A stretch of 64,000 bases of DNA from Phalacrocorax aristotelis (taxonomy: Eukaryota; Chordata; Aves; Suliformes; Phalacrocoracidae), in contig NC_134279.1 in assembly GCF_949628215.1 (NCBI RefSeq), positions 55,416,266 through 55,480,265 on the forward strand, written 5' to 3'. This document shows positions 11,101 through 22,390 of the stretch, piece by piece (the first letter of the stretch is position 1; each line of letters opens with the position of its first letter). A program made the position numbers and the translations under genes. Under the pieces are notes generated by a model. That model was not told the DNA's origin. It was given only the letters and a program-made list of their open reading frames with translations, and ran no database searches.

Positions 11101-14100
11101 CTTTAGTAGCAGGCCAGTGAGGGAATCAATGGATTTTCCCATCATAATCACCTCACCACAGTTCTACTGAAATGACAGGAACTACATACTACATGATTTT
11201 AACAGATGCTCAAACGGAACTGCCTTATACTTTGTGATTCATGGCTATTTAAAATCAGATCCTACCATTTTAAAATGACAACTTGCTCAAAAGGCACAAG
11301 GACTTGATAACTAAGTATTTAACATCATATCAACAATTACAAACTAAATTACAGTGCACATTAGCACGTTTTATTGTTTATTGATATGTTTTATTACTCC
11401 GCAAGGGAAAGATGAGACAGGAAAAACACCCCAACATTTTAAGCAACATTATCTTATTTTATCACATATTCAAGATGGAAATAAGCTTTCCTGGAAAAAT
11501 CAGCTTCAGGCTCTGTTTATTTAAGCCTAAGTACAGTAATTCTGAAGTATCAAATAGATAAATTCCAGAACTTCAAGAAGTAACACGTTGAAAATTCTGA
11601 AACTATGGATGTCAGGATGTCAGGCACTTGCTATAAGCAAGAGCAAATACAGTGTGGGGAGGGGGGGCAGGACAGGAGGGTGGAAAATAGATTTGTCAAA
11701 AAAAGCACAGAAACTACCATCTAGTTGCTCAGATAGATTTATCAAGGCACTGAGACAAGCACATTTTGTCAGGGACAACAGAGCACAGTGAAACCAGTTT
11801 CAATTATGAACACTTAACTAATAATAAATCAAATAAATATATAATAAAAGCAAGCCTCAAGAGTTTAAGAAGCAAGGATCACCGGTCATCCGGAAAATGC
11901 TTCATGCAAATTATTATTAGATACAAACAGGTGGCCTACCAGCTTTCAAGCATGACAACTATTGCTTAGTTATGTTGAGATAGCAAGAAAGGCCATTATA
12001 TTGGGCACTTTCTCTCAGTAGCCACGTAGGTATCAGTATCTAACGTGTAAGTAAAATTACACAGACAGCATGTACAATGTATACAACTTCTCCAGATGAA
12101 AGACACACAGTAAGAAAATAACTGGAAACTATATTCAACATTAGCTAGTTCATCATCATGTTTACAATTGATATGACTATTCTTGATTAAATGCACGCAC
12201 TGCAAGAGTCATTACAATTTCTAAGGGATTCTTGTTAAACAAGGAATTCTGAATGCTAAGGTGAGATTAATGGAAGTTTAAGAGAAATCAACTCACACAG
12301 AGCGAACAATCATTTTTGTACCAGTAAGACTTATCTCCTGAACCATGCCTCCAAGTTTATTTTTAAAACCAGATTATACTATATAAAATAATTAATGATA
12401 AAGAATCTAAGGAGGAAAAAAAGTTGCAAAACCAAAATACTTATAGGCACAAGAAGGAATTTTTACAGATGACTAGTATGGCTGCTGATTATTACATATT
12501 TTTGGTGACGGGGAAGGAATCAACCCAGAAAAGAAGATCGGAAATTAATTCTGATTCATTGACATTGGTATGAGATTGCAAGTAACACAGAGTTTTCAGG
12601 AATGTGTGTATTGAATGCTTCAGCTTTCTGGCAATGAAGTCTTTCAGGGTACATGACAATTTATAGCAGAAATAATCCAGCTTCTCCTTGAAGCCTTCTC
12701 AGAGGACATGAAAAAGAAAGAAAACCTTTATCTTCCCTAACAGCCCAATTACTTACTTGTTTCAAGCTCAAATTTTTATGGGTTGAATAGAATGCTTCTG
12801 GGAAAGCTGCGATATATATATTCGTGTTTGCAGAACAAAAAGCTGTTTGTTTTTCCTTTGATATAAAATGATAGTCCAGACTTTTTCTATGGTTATGAGC
12901 TAGCTCTTAAAGTGCCAATACAGTATGACAAATGCCAGAAAGCTGGAGACTGCATATTCTGAGTAATATCACAATATATTTAATGGTTATGTAGTACCAG
13001 ATTGCAAACCTGCTGCAGGGGCTGATTAAGGTCGTGTCTACAGTAGAGAGTTTATTTCGGGTTTGGCACAACCAGCTAGCACATTAGATTGGAAAAAAGT
13101 TTCTTTTCAGTGTATTGCCTTCACTAGGAAAAGATGTGTCTTTAACAAATTCAGTAAGGTCCAAGAAGTAACATACAGTAGCTGCTGTAGTGCTGAACCA
13201 TATTTAAAGCCCCCTTTTCTCATTAAAGTGTCTAACTGCCAATCAGTCCTCTCCTACAGGTCCTATTTGTGATGGCTACTACAAGACATGAAAAGTGATG
13301 TTTTTCAGAATATTTGTTTCCCTGAATGACCACAGAGCATGCAAGAAAGAAAAAGGGTCCACTATACTTCCTTTATTTTTGTATTTTACAGGCTTTGAAT
13401 GAGTCTCAGAATATCCTTTTATGACAGGTATAAAAGAAAAACAGTGATGTGGACAGCACTGACATGCGCTAAAAGAAGTTTGTTGCCAGTTAATATAGAA
13501 TATGATCAGTTTGTGTTCCTGTCTTTTTATTATCCATGCATAATAACTGCCTGTCAGCAAACCCCTCACCACCAGCACGCTCCACTCCTGACCTGCACCT
13601 ACAGTCAGTAATACTGGAGTCCTGCGCTGTGGAACAGGTGCTAACATTTGTACCAAACTATGCAATGCACTCAAATAGAAAATGACCTAATTCTGTTTGG
13701 GGAAATGTTACTACATTATAAGTACATCCCGATAGCATTAACAAGCTTTACCAATATAGTGATAAATTAGCAACCTTTGAATTTCCATGATGCTTACAGT
13801 GATTTTACAGGAATTAAAAATACACCTTTCAAAACAAATGCTATGTGCAACAATGCTTAACTAGTCAAACTACCTTGGTTAATGCAGTACAAACTCATGC
13901 ACGAACACTCTTGCCTCAACCAAAGATTATTTTTTCAGCAAATTTTACACTAATTTAATATCCGTTTAGCAAAGTGGCGATCAAGACTCAACTAGACTAG
14001 TCCCTGAGCAACCTGATCTAATTAGACCTGCTTTGAGCAGGGGGATGGACTAGATGACCTCCAGAGACCCCTTCCAACTTAAATTATTTTATGATTCTTT

Positions 14101-14199
14101 GAGTATCCAGAAAGTAAACCAAAAGATTTATCAACAACTTTTTCACATATACTTATAATCAAATAATAACAATAAATCAGAAAGACTGTTGTCTCTTAC
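8165..14199 (-). other. ATP10D intron between TM2 and actuator-domain exons
   Basis: A 6-kb intron with no exon I can support. It contains one CR1 3' tail (14001-14101) close to the upstream exon and short A/T runs. The remainder is unique-looking AT-rich sequence. Confidence 0.75.
14001..14101 (+). mobile_element. CR1 LINE 3' tail
   Basis: The sequence reads as the CR1 3' end: an AGCAACCTGATCTA-type start, GAGCAGGGGGATGGACTAGA, GATGACCTCCAGAGACCCCT, CCAACTT, and the terminal ATGATTCTTT that matches the CR1 ATTCTATGATTCT end. It is strongly 5'-truncated, as usual for CR1, and antisense to ATP10D. Confidence 0.88.
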
Positions 14200-14394
14200 C
14201 TGCTATACACTTTGGTTAGTAAGTTGTTGATCTGTTTATCCATTTTATACTTTGAGTAATCTTCCAGACCATCTTTCACTGCAATAATTGTCAGAACCGC
14301 TACTAGAGGTAGCATTGTAATTTCTTTTTGGAAGGCTTCCACCAGAGGAACCCAATTCAGGACAACTAGAAATAGGAAATACAAATTCGCAACT
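14200..14394 (-). CDS. ATP10D: ATP10D coding exon (TM1-TM2)
   Basis: A 195-bp exon with a polypyrimidine CAG acceptor and an AG|GTAAGAG donor. It encodes residues 90-154. ANLYFLFLVVLNWVPLVEAF is TM1 with its exofacial turn, EITMLPLVAVLTIIAVKDGL is TM2, and EDYSKYKMDKQINN is the cytosolic stalk. This is among the most conserved P4-ATPase regions and the match to ATP10 proteins is clear. Confidence 0.95.
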
Positions 14395-15163
14395 CTGAAA
14401 CAAAAAGAAAACATAGGAGTCAGCTGTGCTAGCAGACAGTCATCCTTATTCCCCCACTTCATGCCACATAGACACTTAAATTAGCAGCATATTTATCTTT
14501 TCTTCCCCCCCAAATGCAATTTAACAAGGAAGTATCCAGAACTCTGTCTTCTCTCTCCAGTCAATAGATTACTTAGCTGTGCAGATGCATGATCAGAACA
14601 TGCAGAAACCAAGAATTCTCCTGTATTTTCAAACCTGTCCTCCAGGCATGTGTCTTCTATCAAGGCTTTCGTGAACTTGCACTCTCTCAAATTTCCAGGT
14701 CTTTTACATTTAATTTTATCATTTCCTGAGGGAGATGACATGTTTTTTAAAGGGAGCCATCCTACAGATTCTGCATAACTTTACAAATCAGCAGTCCTCC
14801 AAGCAGGAGGAAGATGAAAAAAATTGGCAACAGAGAAACACATGAAGGGGAGAAATACATTTGCAGGAAATGAGCTGAAAATCCTACTGCCGATTGTTGT
14901 GTGGCAGTGCTCCAAGAGTAAGGAATATTTCAATAATCAAAAAAACAGAATGAGCATAAATTCCATAAGCTATGGAGAAAAGGATTAGCCCAACATGGAT
15001 GATACTCAAGAGACTTTGCCCAAATAACGCAGACCTCTTCAGGAGTAATAGGCAGGTCAGGAGAAGGACTAATTTTTGAATACCATTCTATATAGTAATA
15101 CACACATTTAAATAAAATGATTCCATTTCAGAAGAATTACAACAATCAAAAGGACTTCATTAC

Positions 15164-15432
15164 CTGTGAAACTGTTCAAACAAATTCCGTGGTAAAAAAT
15201 TCAATAAAGTATACTTAGTAGTCCGTATTTTGTTGTTCATGTACAGTTTTGACACTTTTTCATACTCCTCCCTAAAATGTCCCAAACAGGGTATCACTAT
15301 CCTGTGTTTGCCAATAGTTTTTGATGATTGATAGCACTTGTTACTTGAATTCCTGCTGCTGCTACCTTCTCCACCCTCTGTAGATATCAGTCGCTGCCAA
15401 CGGTATCGGGCCCAGCGGATGGGATCTGCCAT
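15164..15432 (-). CDS. ATP10D: ATP10D first coding exon with start codon
   Basis: The ATG is at 15432-15430 and the exon ends CAC AG|GTAATG. It encodes residues 1-89 and part of 90: [16 protein letters not shown], then a low-complexity Ser-rich stretch (about 21-32), HRIVIPCLG, and [20 protein letters not shown], the invariant P4-ATPase N-terminal motif. The start is chosen because the preceding intron/5' UTR gives no longer frame and [10 protein letters not shown] resembles known ATP10D N-termini. The 5' UTR part of this exon probably runs to a CTAG acceptor at about 15472. Confidence 0.93.
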
Positions 15433-16819
15433 TGCGCCTGAAATGCTTTACAATCCAAGGAGTGTCCTCTATCTAGAAACACGTTAAAATACAGCAAGTT
15501 AAGTAATAATTCTGTAAAGGCTTTTCAACTAAAAAGTCACATTTACAGTTTTGAATAAGCCGAGAAAAAAGTAATTTCCATAGTTTCATTTAAAAAAACC
15601 CAGACAGTTAATAGGTTATGTGAGGTCAGGAACCTCTGCCTCAAAGCTCGACTTTATCTGAACTTCATGAACCCTTTCAGGATCCTTAAGTTTGATAACT
15701 GTGTTTAAAATGCACAATATTTTTGTAACAGCACCTTATGTAAGCAGCCCACCCACCAGTTTCTCACGCTGTTGTATGGTGAAAAAGCAGACAAGCTGCT
15801 AATTCTGTAGAGAGCAGTATTTTGAAAGGAATATTTACCTCAGATACTCCAGTCCTTGCTAATGGTAACAACCTTTATCAAACTCATGAGTAAACAACAT
15901 AACAATAGGTATCTGAGTACAGTCTTGGGCCTGAAGTGAGGAATTGCCAGTGAAAGGCACTAAGTGACTATCATGAATAAAAAACCCTCTTCCTATTGAA
16001 TTAGAAAGCAGTTTGAGAGTTTTCACTCACTGATAGAAGATGAATAAATTTCATGCCAATGCCTCTCCCTTTATTCACCTTAGCTAAGCTCTAGCAATCT
16101 ACCGAGGAATTTGTTTTCCTAAAGAAAGCCAAAGTTCATAGCTATAGGTGATATTCACTTTATCAAACCACCCAATGCAGTCAGAAAAGGACTTTTACAC
16201 ACACAAACCATGCTTTAATAGAAGGTCACAACTTCTGTTTTTTACAATGAGGTTTTTTTTTACAATTTACAACAAGTTTTTACAATTAATAGTTGCTATG
16301 TTTCTTGTACTACTTCTTCCATAGAATGGCTCACCTTATATTTGTTTATAACTTGCATGAGCTCTAAATCATCAACGTAGCCAGTTCTCGCTGCAGATTG
16401 CTTTTCTTCCATCTGATATCTTACTACCTGCATACATTATAGCAAAGTTTTAGACTAAATCCACTTCCTAAATTCCCACACAAAAGCTGCCTCTAAAACT
16501 TGCTGGGTCTGTCTAAACAAAGTCTCTTTACTATGGAACACCCTATAGAGTGACCAAAGTAATCTTGATTTTGGCTTCAATCAACTCAGACTTCTATTCA
16601 TGTTGTATCTCTCTTTCTGCCAGTCACAAATACCACTCTGTGCTGCTCAGATTCCTCCAAAATGTTGCTGTAAAAAAGTAGTTTTCCAAACTATCAATTT
16701 GACACCATCATATCTCTTCTTACATATCTTCCTTGATTTTCCTTTCTTCTACCACAATTGCAGAAATCATGAAACATGGGCACAGTGCCCTCAGCAGATC
16801 CTCTAGCAGTGAGGTAGCA

Positions 16820-17080
16820 TTAATATCTACATCATTCCATTCTGTTCTTAAAAAGAAGAAGATTCTGCAAACTTCCTAAAAGTCTAGTCCACTGTGTCAC
16901 AACCCTTTGGCTAGAAAGCTTTCCCCTAATGTCTAACTGGTCTCTTCCTCTCGTCACATTAAGATGGTACATTTTTTGTCCTATCATCATTAGATGTGGA
17001 TAGTTATTGACTATTACATTCTCAATGTCTTGGAAGACTGTTACCACATACATGAAACTCATATGTCTCTTTAGAAATCC
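16820..17080 (-). mobile_element. degraded CR1-like LINE remnant
   Basis: Read on the plus strand the order is: a run ending AGCTTTCCCCTAATGTCTAA, then TTTTTTGTCCTATCATCATT, then CAATGTCTTGGAAGACTG. These match the order of the antisense CR1 3' region (TTCCTAATATCTAACC, CCCCTTGTCCTATCACTACA, ...TACTGGAAGGC). Divergence is high and the ends are approximate. Confidence 0.5.
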
Positions 17081-20000
17081 TCATCTGCATGTGAAAGGAG
17101 AAGAGGAACTACGAGAGAAAAACTAACCTCTGTATAGCATCTCCTCTCAGCATCCCCCAGCAGTTCCCACATAAACTACTGTTCTCCCAAGGCCCTTCTG
17201 TAGTGCTTCCCCAGGCAATGTAAAGGACCAGTCTGAGGAAAAAGACTTTCCTTTCTTCTCAGTGCTAAACCTCATAGTCCAGTAACCATCAGACTATCAA
17301 AGGCAAGCAATGGCTGTGCAGGAAGGCAACTATATCTGGGACTTCTCAGAGAAATGAGAAGGAGATTGTGAAGATCTTCCAAAAAATAAGGCATCATCTT
17401 CTTTTCACAGAACATGGCATCTTCACGTCCTTGCTCCCTCTAATCCTACTGCCTGGGGAACAGTCCCCAGAGGGACTGCCCTCTGCATAGAGGCTACTAT
17501 CCCATTTTAGTCAGGGTTAGTCCTTCATCCAGAGATGGAAACTCCAACATCTAGAAGCAGCTACTTCACAGCAATGAACTACTTTTAAGGTATGGCCACC
17601 ATACAGTCAGACATGTGAATATTGATCTGTAGAAACGTGAAAAAGATGCTTCAATTCATTTGCACCAAGTCTGAGAACAAGTCTAAAGCTTGGAAGGAAC
17701 CCAGGTGTTCAAAAATATTTAGGGACTGAAGAACCCGCTGCTAGTGGAGTCCATACTTTGCTATACAGAGCAATACACATAGGGTTCTAAAAACCATATG
17801 AACACCACCTACATGAGTCAGGACTGAAACAAAGAACAAATCATTGGAAATTAGAGAGTTTAAAAAGTTGACTAGCTGAAAAAAAAAAAAAGGCTCATTT
17901 CTTCTTTTACAATAACAAATTCTGGCAATTCAGTTCTTTAAAAAAGTCTTCTAGGTTTCGGATGGTGCCCTTAAGGCTTAGCCATTCTGAGGAAACAACA
18001 CTCCTCTTTAACCGTCTCTGCTGTGACAAATCAGTAATTTCACAAACAGATCTTATGCAATAAGGGGCTTTTTAATAGAAAAGTTTGCTTTAATTGGCTG
18101 GATTATCAAGGAGAGTTTTAAACTTAATAGGACAAAGAAGAAATCATGTTATCAGCTTCTTTCGAGCTTCCACCTTTATCATGAATCATACAGGGTGTGT
18201 CAACTAACCATGCTTTTGCTGGAAATAATTCTTTGCCCAGAAGCAGTAATGTGACATAGCTCTACATACTGTTAAAAGGTACAATATCCTTGCAGAAAAC
18301 TTAAGGAAGCAAATACCACAAAATTTTTCAAGATACCATATGAACCAGAGATTTGAGAACAGGTTAGATTTGTAGAGAAAAACATGTTTGTTTTCGGAAG
18401 ACCAAACAAACATCTGATACTGGTGACTTCTGTGACCAGAAGCAGCAGCCAAAGTAAAGAAACTCTTTCTCAAAGTAAACTTCCAGGGCTAACGGGAATG
18501 CAAAGGCTTTAAATGGCACTCAGTGAAAATCATATAGGCAAAATAACGTACACAGCTAAACCAGCTTTAAGAACTTAAGAATTACATTATGACTAACAAA
18601 CAAATAAAGTTGGGAAGAGAGAGCTGAGAATTGGGAAAAACAAAAGAGAAAACCTGACCAACTTCAAAACCTCCTAAATTCTAACTCTTTTTTGTTTTCA
18701 TAATTTATTACCTTTTGTAGCATTTGATACCTGGTGAACCACTGTTAAAAAAAGAAGGAGGAGGGGAGTACTGGACATTTTAATGTGGCAGTGTGTTAAG
18801 ACAGAATTCCTCACTGCTGGATCTGGAGACAAAGGTTTAAACTGCATACCCAGTGTTGCTGAAGAGCAGTCACCCCTCACTGCACACGCATCCCTGACTC
18901 CTGACACGGCCCTAAACCTCTGCCCCACCCTTCCTCATTCTCCTTCAGAGAAGCAGAGCTTAAAAAGGAACAGGAAACCTCAGATTCAGTTGCACGCACT
19001 GCAGATTTCTGCCAGTACCCTCAGCATTTTATTGTAACAACATTTAAGAAAACTCTGAAGATGACTGTATGGACAAGAAATAACTAATGCAAAACCACCA
19101 CCACCGTTCCACATTGGAAGCACTGTATGAGAGGCAAGACGTATTTTCCTATGGTCAAAAAGGTGAATCAGGCAATTAACCAGCATCCTGGGAAAAAGAG
19201 TATCTGGATCTCATACACTGCCGCAACGCCCTCTGACTCACCCAGGATTTAACTGAGCTACTATCAGCAAATGATTTTTTTTAAGTAATTTGCATTCCCA
19301 TTTTAAAATAGAATTTGAGGTTTCAAACTTCAGAAATCTCTGTTGCATTTTTTTCCTCTTTTGAATGTTTTTCTTCTTCCTCATAAAGATCATAAAGTAA
19401 TAAGCACCTTTTCTTTGGTTAGCTAGGCGTTCAAAAGGAGATTCATCACCTTCTTGTTAGATATTATAAAGGATTTAGTCGCCAAAGATCAAATAAAAGC
19501 TGTTTTAAACAATTTTTCTAATAAATCCCTTCTCTTAAAACATTATTTGACCTTCTTGATATGACATTTTTCATAGTAAGTTCTTGAGTTCTCCAGCCTA
19601 ATGTGAATTTGAAGCAGTAATACAAAACAGCAGATGTTTCTTTAAACACTGGCAAAAGACCCGCAAGATGAGTTATGTTTAGACGATGTGAGAAACACAA
19701 CTTAACTCTGAAGCAGTATTTTTAAAGGTTTATTTAAAAAAATAACTTCGTTTTAAAAAAGCCAAGAATAATGTTCGTGTATTTGAAAAGAGGAATCCTA
19801 AATGATCATATTTTAAGTTTAAGGACAGTGTCACACAAGATAGACTCTGTTCTCATTTTCACACTGTACATTCTAGTGAACACTACTTGACCTTGCTAAA
19901 TAGCAACTGCTGACGTAGAGCTAATGCAGAGATATCTTACATGCGAAAAGCCACTTTTCCGCAGCAAGCTCACTAATGTCACATGATCACGATGAAATAT

Positions 20001-20544
20001 GGAAGGGAACTGACACTGAACATACTATTTGCTTTCTCTCTACTTCAGTTGCCTCATGTACTCTGACTCTTTCCTCTTCTTATAAAATGCTTGGAGATAT
20101 TCTAATGGAAAACTGGAAGGGCTAGATACAGTTAACGTGCAATATCTGGTTGTCAAATCTTTGTAAAAGCAAGACACAGCAGTGTCATTTTTACCACAGG
20201 ATAGATAAGCACTATACACTATCCATGTCTGACCTTCTTATATGACAATTTTAAAAGCCTTTAATTACACTCTGCTACTGGTAATGCTGTGAAAACCCTT
20301 ATTTTTAAATGCTGCGTACCCTGACAGAAGGGCCTTCCATCATAAAGCCCAGTATAATAATTTTCTTGTCTGGACATTTCGTGTCCAAAAGTTGATTTCT
20401 CTTCGCATCGCTTGCCTTTCATTCTCTCTTGTAAACTCTGTCAGCTTCCAGTTCTGTGAAATATCACCTTCATATCTGCTTGCAAGCCTTCACTCCTAGC
20501 TTTCCTGCAGGGAGATGGAGCTGACAATTAAAAATCCTTAGTTC

Positions 20545-20690
20545 CCCTTATATTATTGGGTAGCCTTTGGCAAATCACTTGGCGTTCACTGACCTCTCCC
20601 ATCCCAGATTCTTTCTAGAGGTTGTCTGCAAAACAGATGCGTAGATAATTTAGCCAATGTTTATACTGCTCTGAAACTGCACCTCACTAT
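20545..20690 (+). mobile_element. MIR-like SINE remnant
   Basis: CCTTTGGCAAATCACTTGGC followed by CACTGACCTCTCCCATCCCA has the order of the MIR core (ACCTTGGGCAAGTCACTTAA, CCTCTCTGTGCCTCAG). It is old and diverged, and the boundaries are approximate. Confidence 0.4.
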
Positions 20691-21428
20691 TATGTTGTGG
20701 TTGTTCGCTCACATGTCATGCGAAGTGCCCTACCATTTACCACGGCTTCTCTTGACCACTTCCTCCTTGCTGACAACATTCTCCACTTTTGCTGTGATCT
20801 CCAAATAGTTAGTCCTCATTCTCCTTTCAGAAAATTCTTTATTAAATACACTTGGTAAATGACATATTTCACAAGAATGTTCCTCAGACCTTTGGCACGT
20901 GGATGCATACAGTGCTTATTTCTATCCTGTTCCTGCTTAGACACAGTCTTTGGACATCGTGTCCAGGGCACCTTTTGTGTCCTCTGAGTCTGTTTCCAGT
21001 TGGAAGTAAACAATCAATTCTTGGCAAACATAAGTGCAATCAAAAAAACTGCATTATCTTACCTGAAAAATGTCTACAGCACCTAACAGTGAAACAATTC
21101 AGACAACGCATCTCTCTAGCAACACCACTTTTCTTAGCTCCCTACCTGCAGGATGTTCTGCAGGTCTGAGGTTCTGGGGTGACCACAGAAGATAAAAAAA
21201 TACTAACCCCAATGGAGTTCACAATACACAAAGCTATGGAAGAGTAGATCATCACTAATCCACACAAAGTCCTATTTAAACCTCTTCACAAGTGTTACTG
21301 CTTGGCCTCACTAGCACTCCTATTGCTGCATTGTGACTGTCACAATGATACAGGCTAAATCTTAAAAACACTTCCTAATAATCTTTGACAACTCAAAAGC
21401 TATCAGACAACAGAGAAGGTTAAGGGAG

Positions 21429-22035
21429 TGTCATGGTTTTGGCTGGGATAATTTTCTTCATAGTAGCTAGTATGGGGCTGTGTTTTGGATTTGTGCTGAA
21501 AACAGCCTTGATGATGTAGAGATATTTTAGTTGTTGCTAAGCAGTGCTTAAACTAGTCGAGGACTTTTCCAGCCTCCCATGTTCTGCTGGGTGCACAAGA
21601 AGCCAGGAGGGGAGGGGCACAGCCAAGGCAGCTGCTCCAAACTGGCCAAAGGGATATTCCATACCATATGATGTCATGCCCTGTGTATTAACTGGGGGGA
21701 AGTTGGCCGGGGGAAGCACTGATTGCGGCTCAGGGACTGCGGTGTCAGTCAGCAGGTGGTGAGTAGTTGCATCACTTGGGGATTTTTTTCCCTGGGTTTC
21801 ACATCTCTCTCTGTCTTCTGTTATTTTCTTTTTCATTTTTTTATTATTATCATAATAATAATCATCATTATTATCATTATTACTATTACTATTTTAATTT
21901 TTAAACTGTTCTTATCTCAATCTACGAGTTTTCTTACTTTTGCTCTTCCGATTCTCTCCCCCATCCCACAGGGATGGGGGGAGTGCGCAATGGGCTGTGT
22001 GGTGCTTAGATGCTGACTGGGCCTAAACTATGACA
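21429..22035 (+). mobile_element. ERV LTR with degraded promoter
   Basis: A 607-bp element starting TGTCATGGTTTTGGCTGG and ending TAAACTATGACA, same family and strand as the LTR at 5723. Shared blocks include TTCATAGTAGCTAGTATGGG, GTTTTGGATTTGTGCTGAAA and AAAGGGATATTCCATACCAT. The CRE is mutated to TGATGTCA and the TATA box is lost. An interrupted ATT/ATC microsatellite lies within it (21837-21895), and the stretch between promoter and microsatellite differs from the other copy. Primer-binding-site-like sequence follows directly, so this was a 5' LTR. Confidence 0.83.
21837..21895. repeat. ATT/ATC-rich microsatellite
   Basis: An interrupted trinucleotide run of TTA/ATA/ATC/ATT units inside the second LTR. 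It is absent at the equivalent place of the LTR at 5723, so it expanded after insertion or in a sub-lineage. Confidence 0.85.
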
Positions 22036-22345
22036 GTCCTTTCTGGTGCCCAGCATGGGGCAGATCTCTGGGTGATATTCTTAAATTGTTTATTAACCTT
22101 AGACAAAACCAAAACAATATTCCCAAGCAATACCAATAGATGTATCTTAACTACCCAAGGGTGTTTAAGATGCTGAAAAGTTATTGTAATGAAGGAGGAG
22201 ACATCATAGAAGGTAGTGAAGGTGCCATTCTGTATTTCCTCCATAAAAAAACCTCTCAGAGGAGGAGGTATAATTGCTAATTGTCTCCATGAGGTGGTAC
22301 CCGAGTACAGTAACGGCTTCAATGCAAGACCCAAGTACCCGATAA
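22036..22345 (+). mobile_element. ERV internal remnant with primer-binding site
   Basis: Four to five bases after the LTR end comes TGGTGCCCAGCATGGGGC (22040-22057), a close but mutated match to the tRNA-Lys primer-binding site TGGCGCCCAACGTGGGGC used by betaretrovirus-like (class II) elements. About 290 bases of further sequence follow, with no gag or pol motif I recognise. A minus-strand open frame crosses this region, but I assign it no function. Confidence 0.6.
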
Positions 22346-22390
22346 AGCTACTATGAAGAAAATTAACTCTATCCCAGCTGAAACCATGAC
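22346..22390 (-). mobile_element. inverted 5' fragment of the same ERV LTR
   Basis: On the minus strand this begins TGTCATGGTTTCAGCTGGGA and runs to TTTTCTTCATAGTAGC, matching the first 45 or so bases of the LTR at 21429. It points head-on toward that LTR. It implies inversion, or insertion of a second copy followed by deletion. Confidence 0.75.

Noticed and set aside
13279-13674. 131-codon minus-strand frame
   Set aside because: Intronic, no motif, no matching splice phases with the ATP10D exons on either side.
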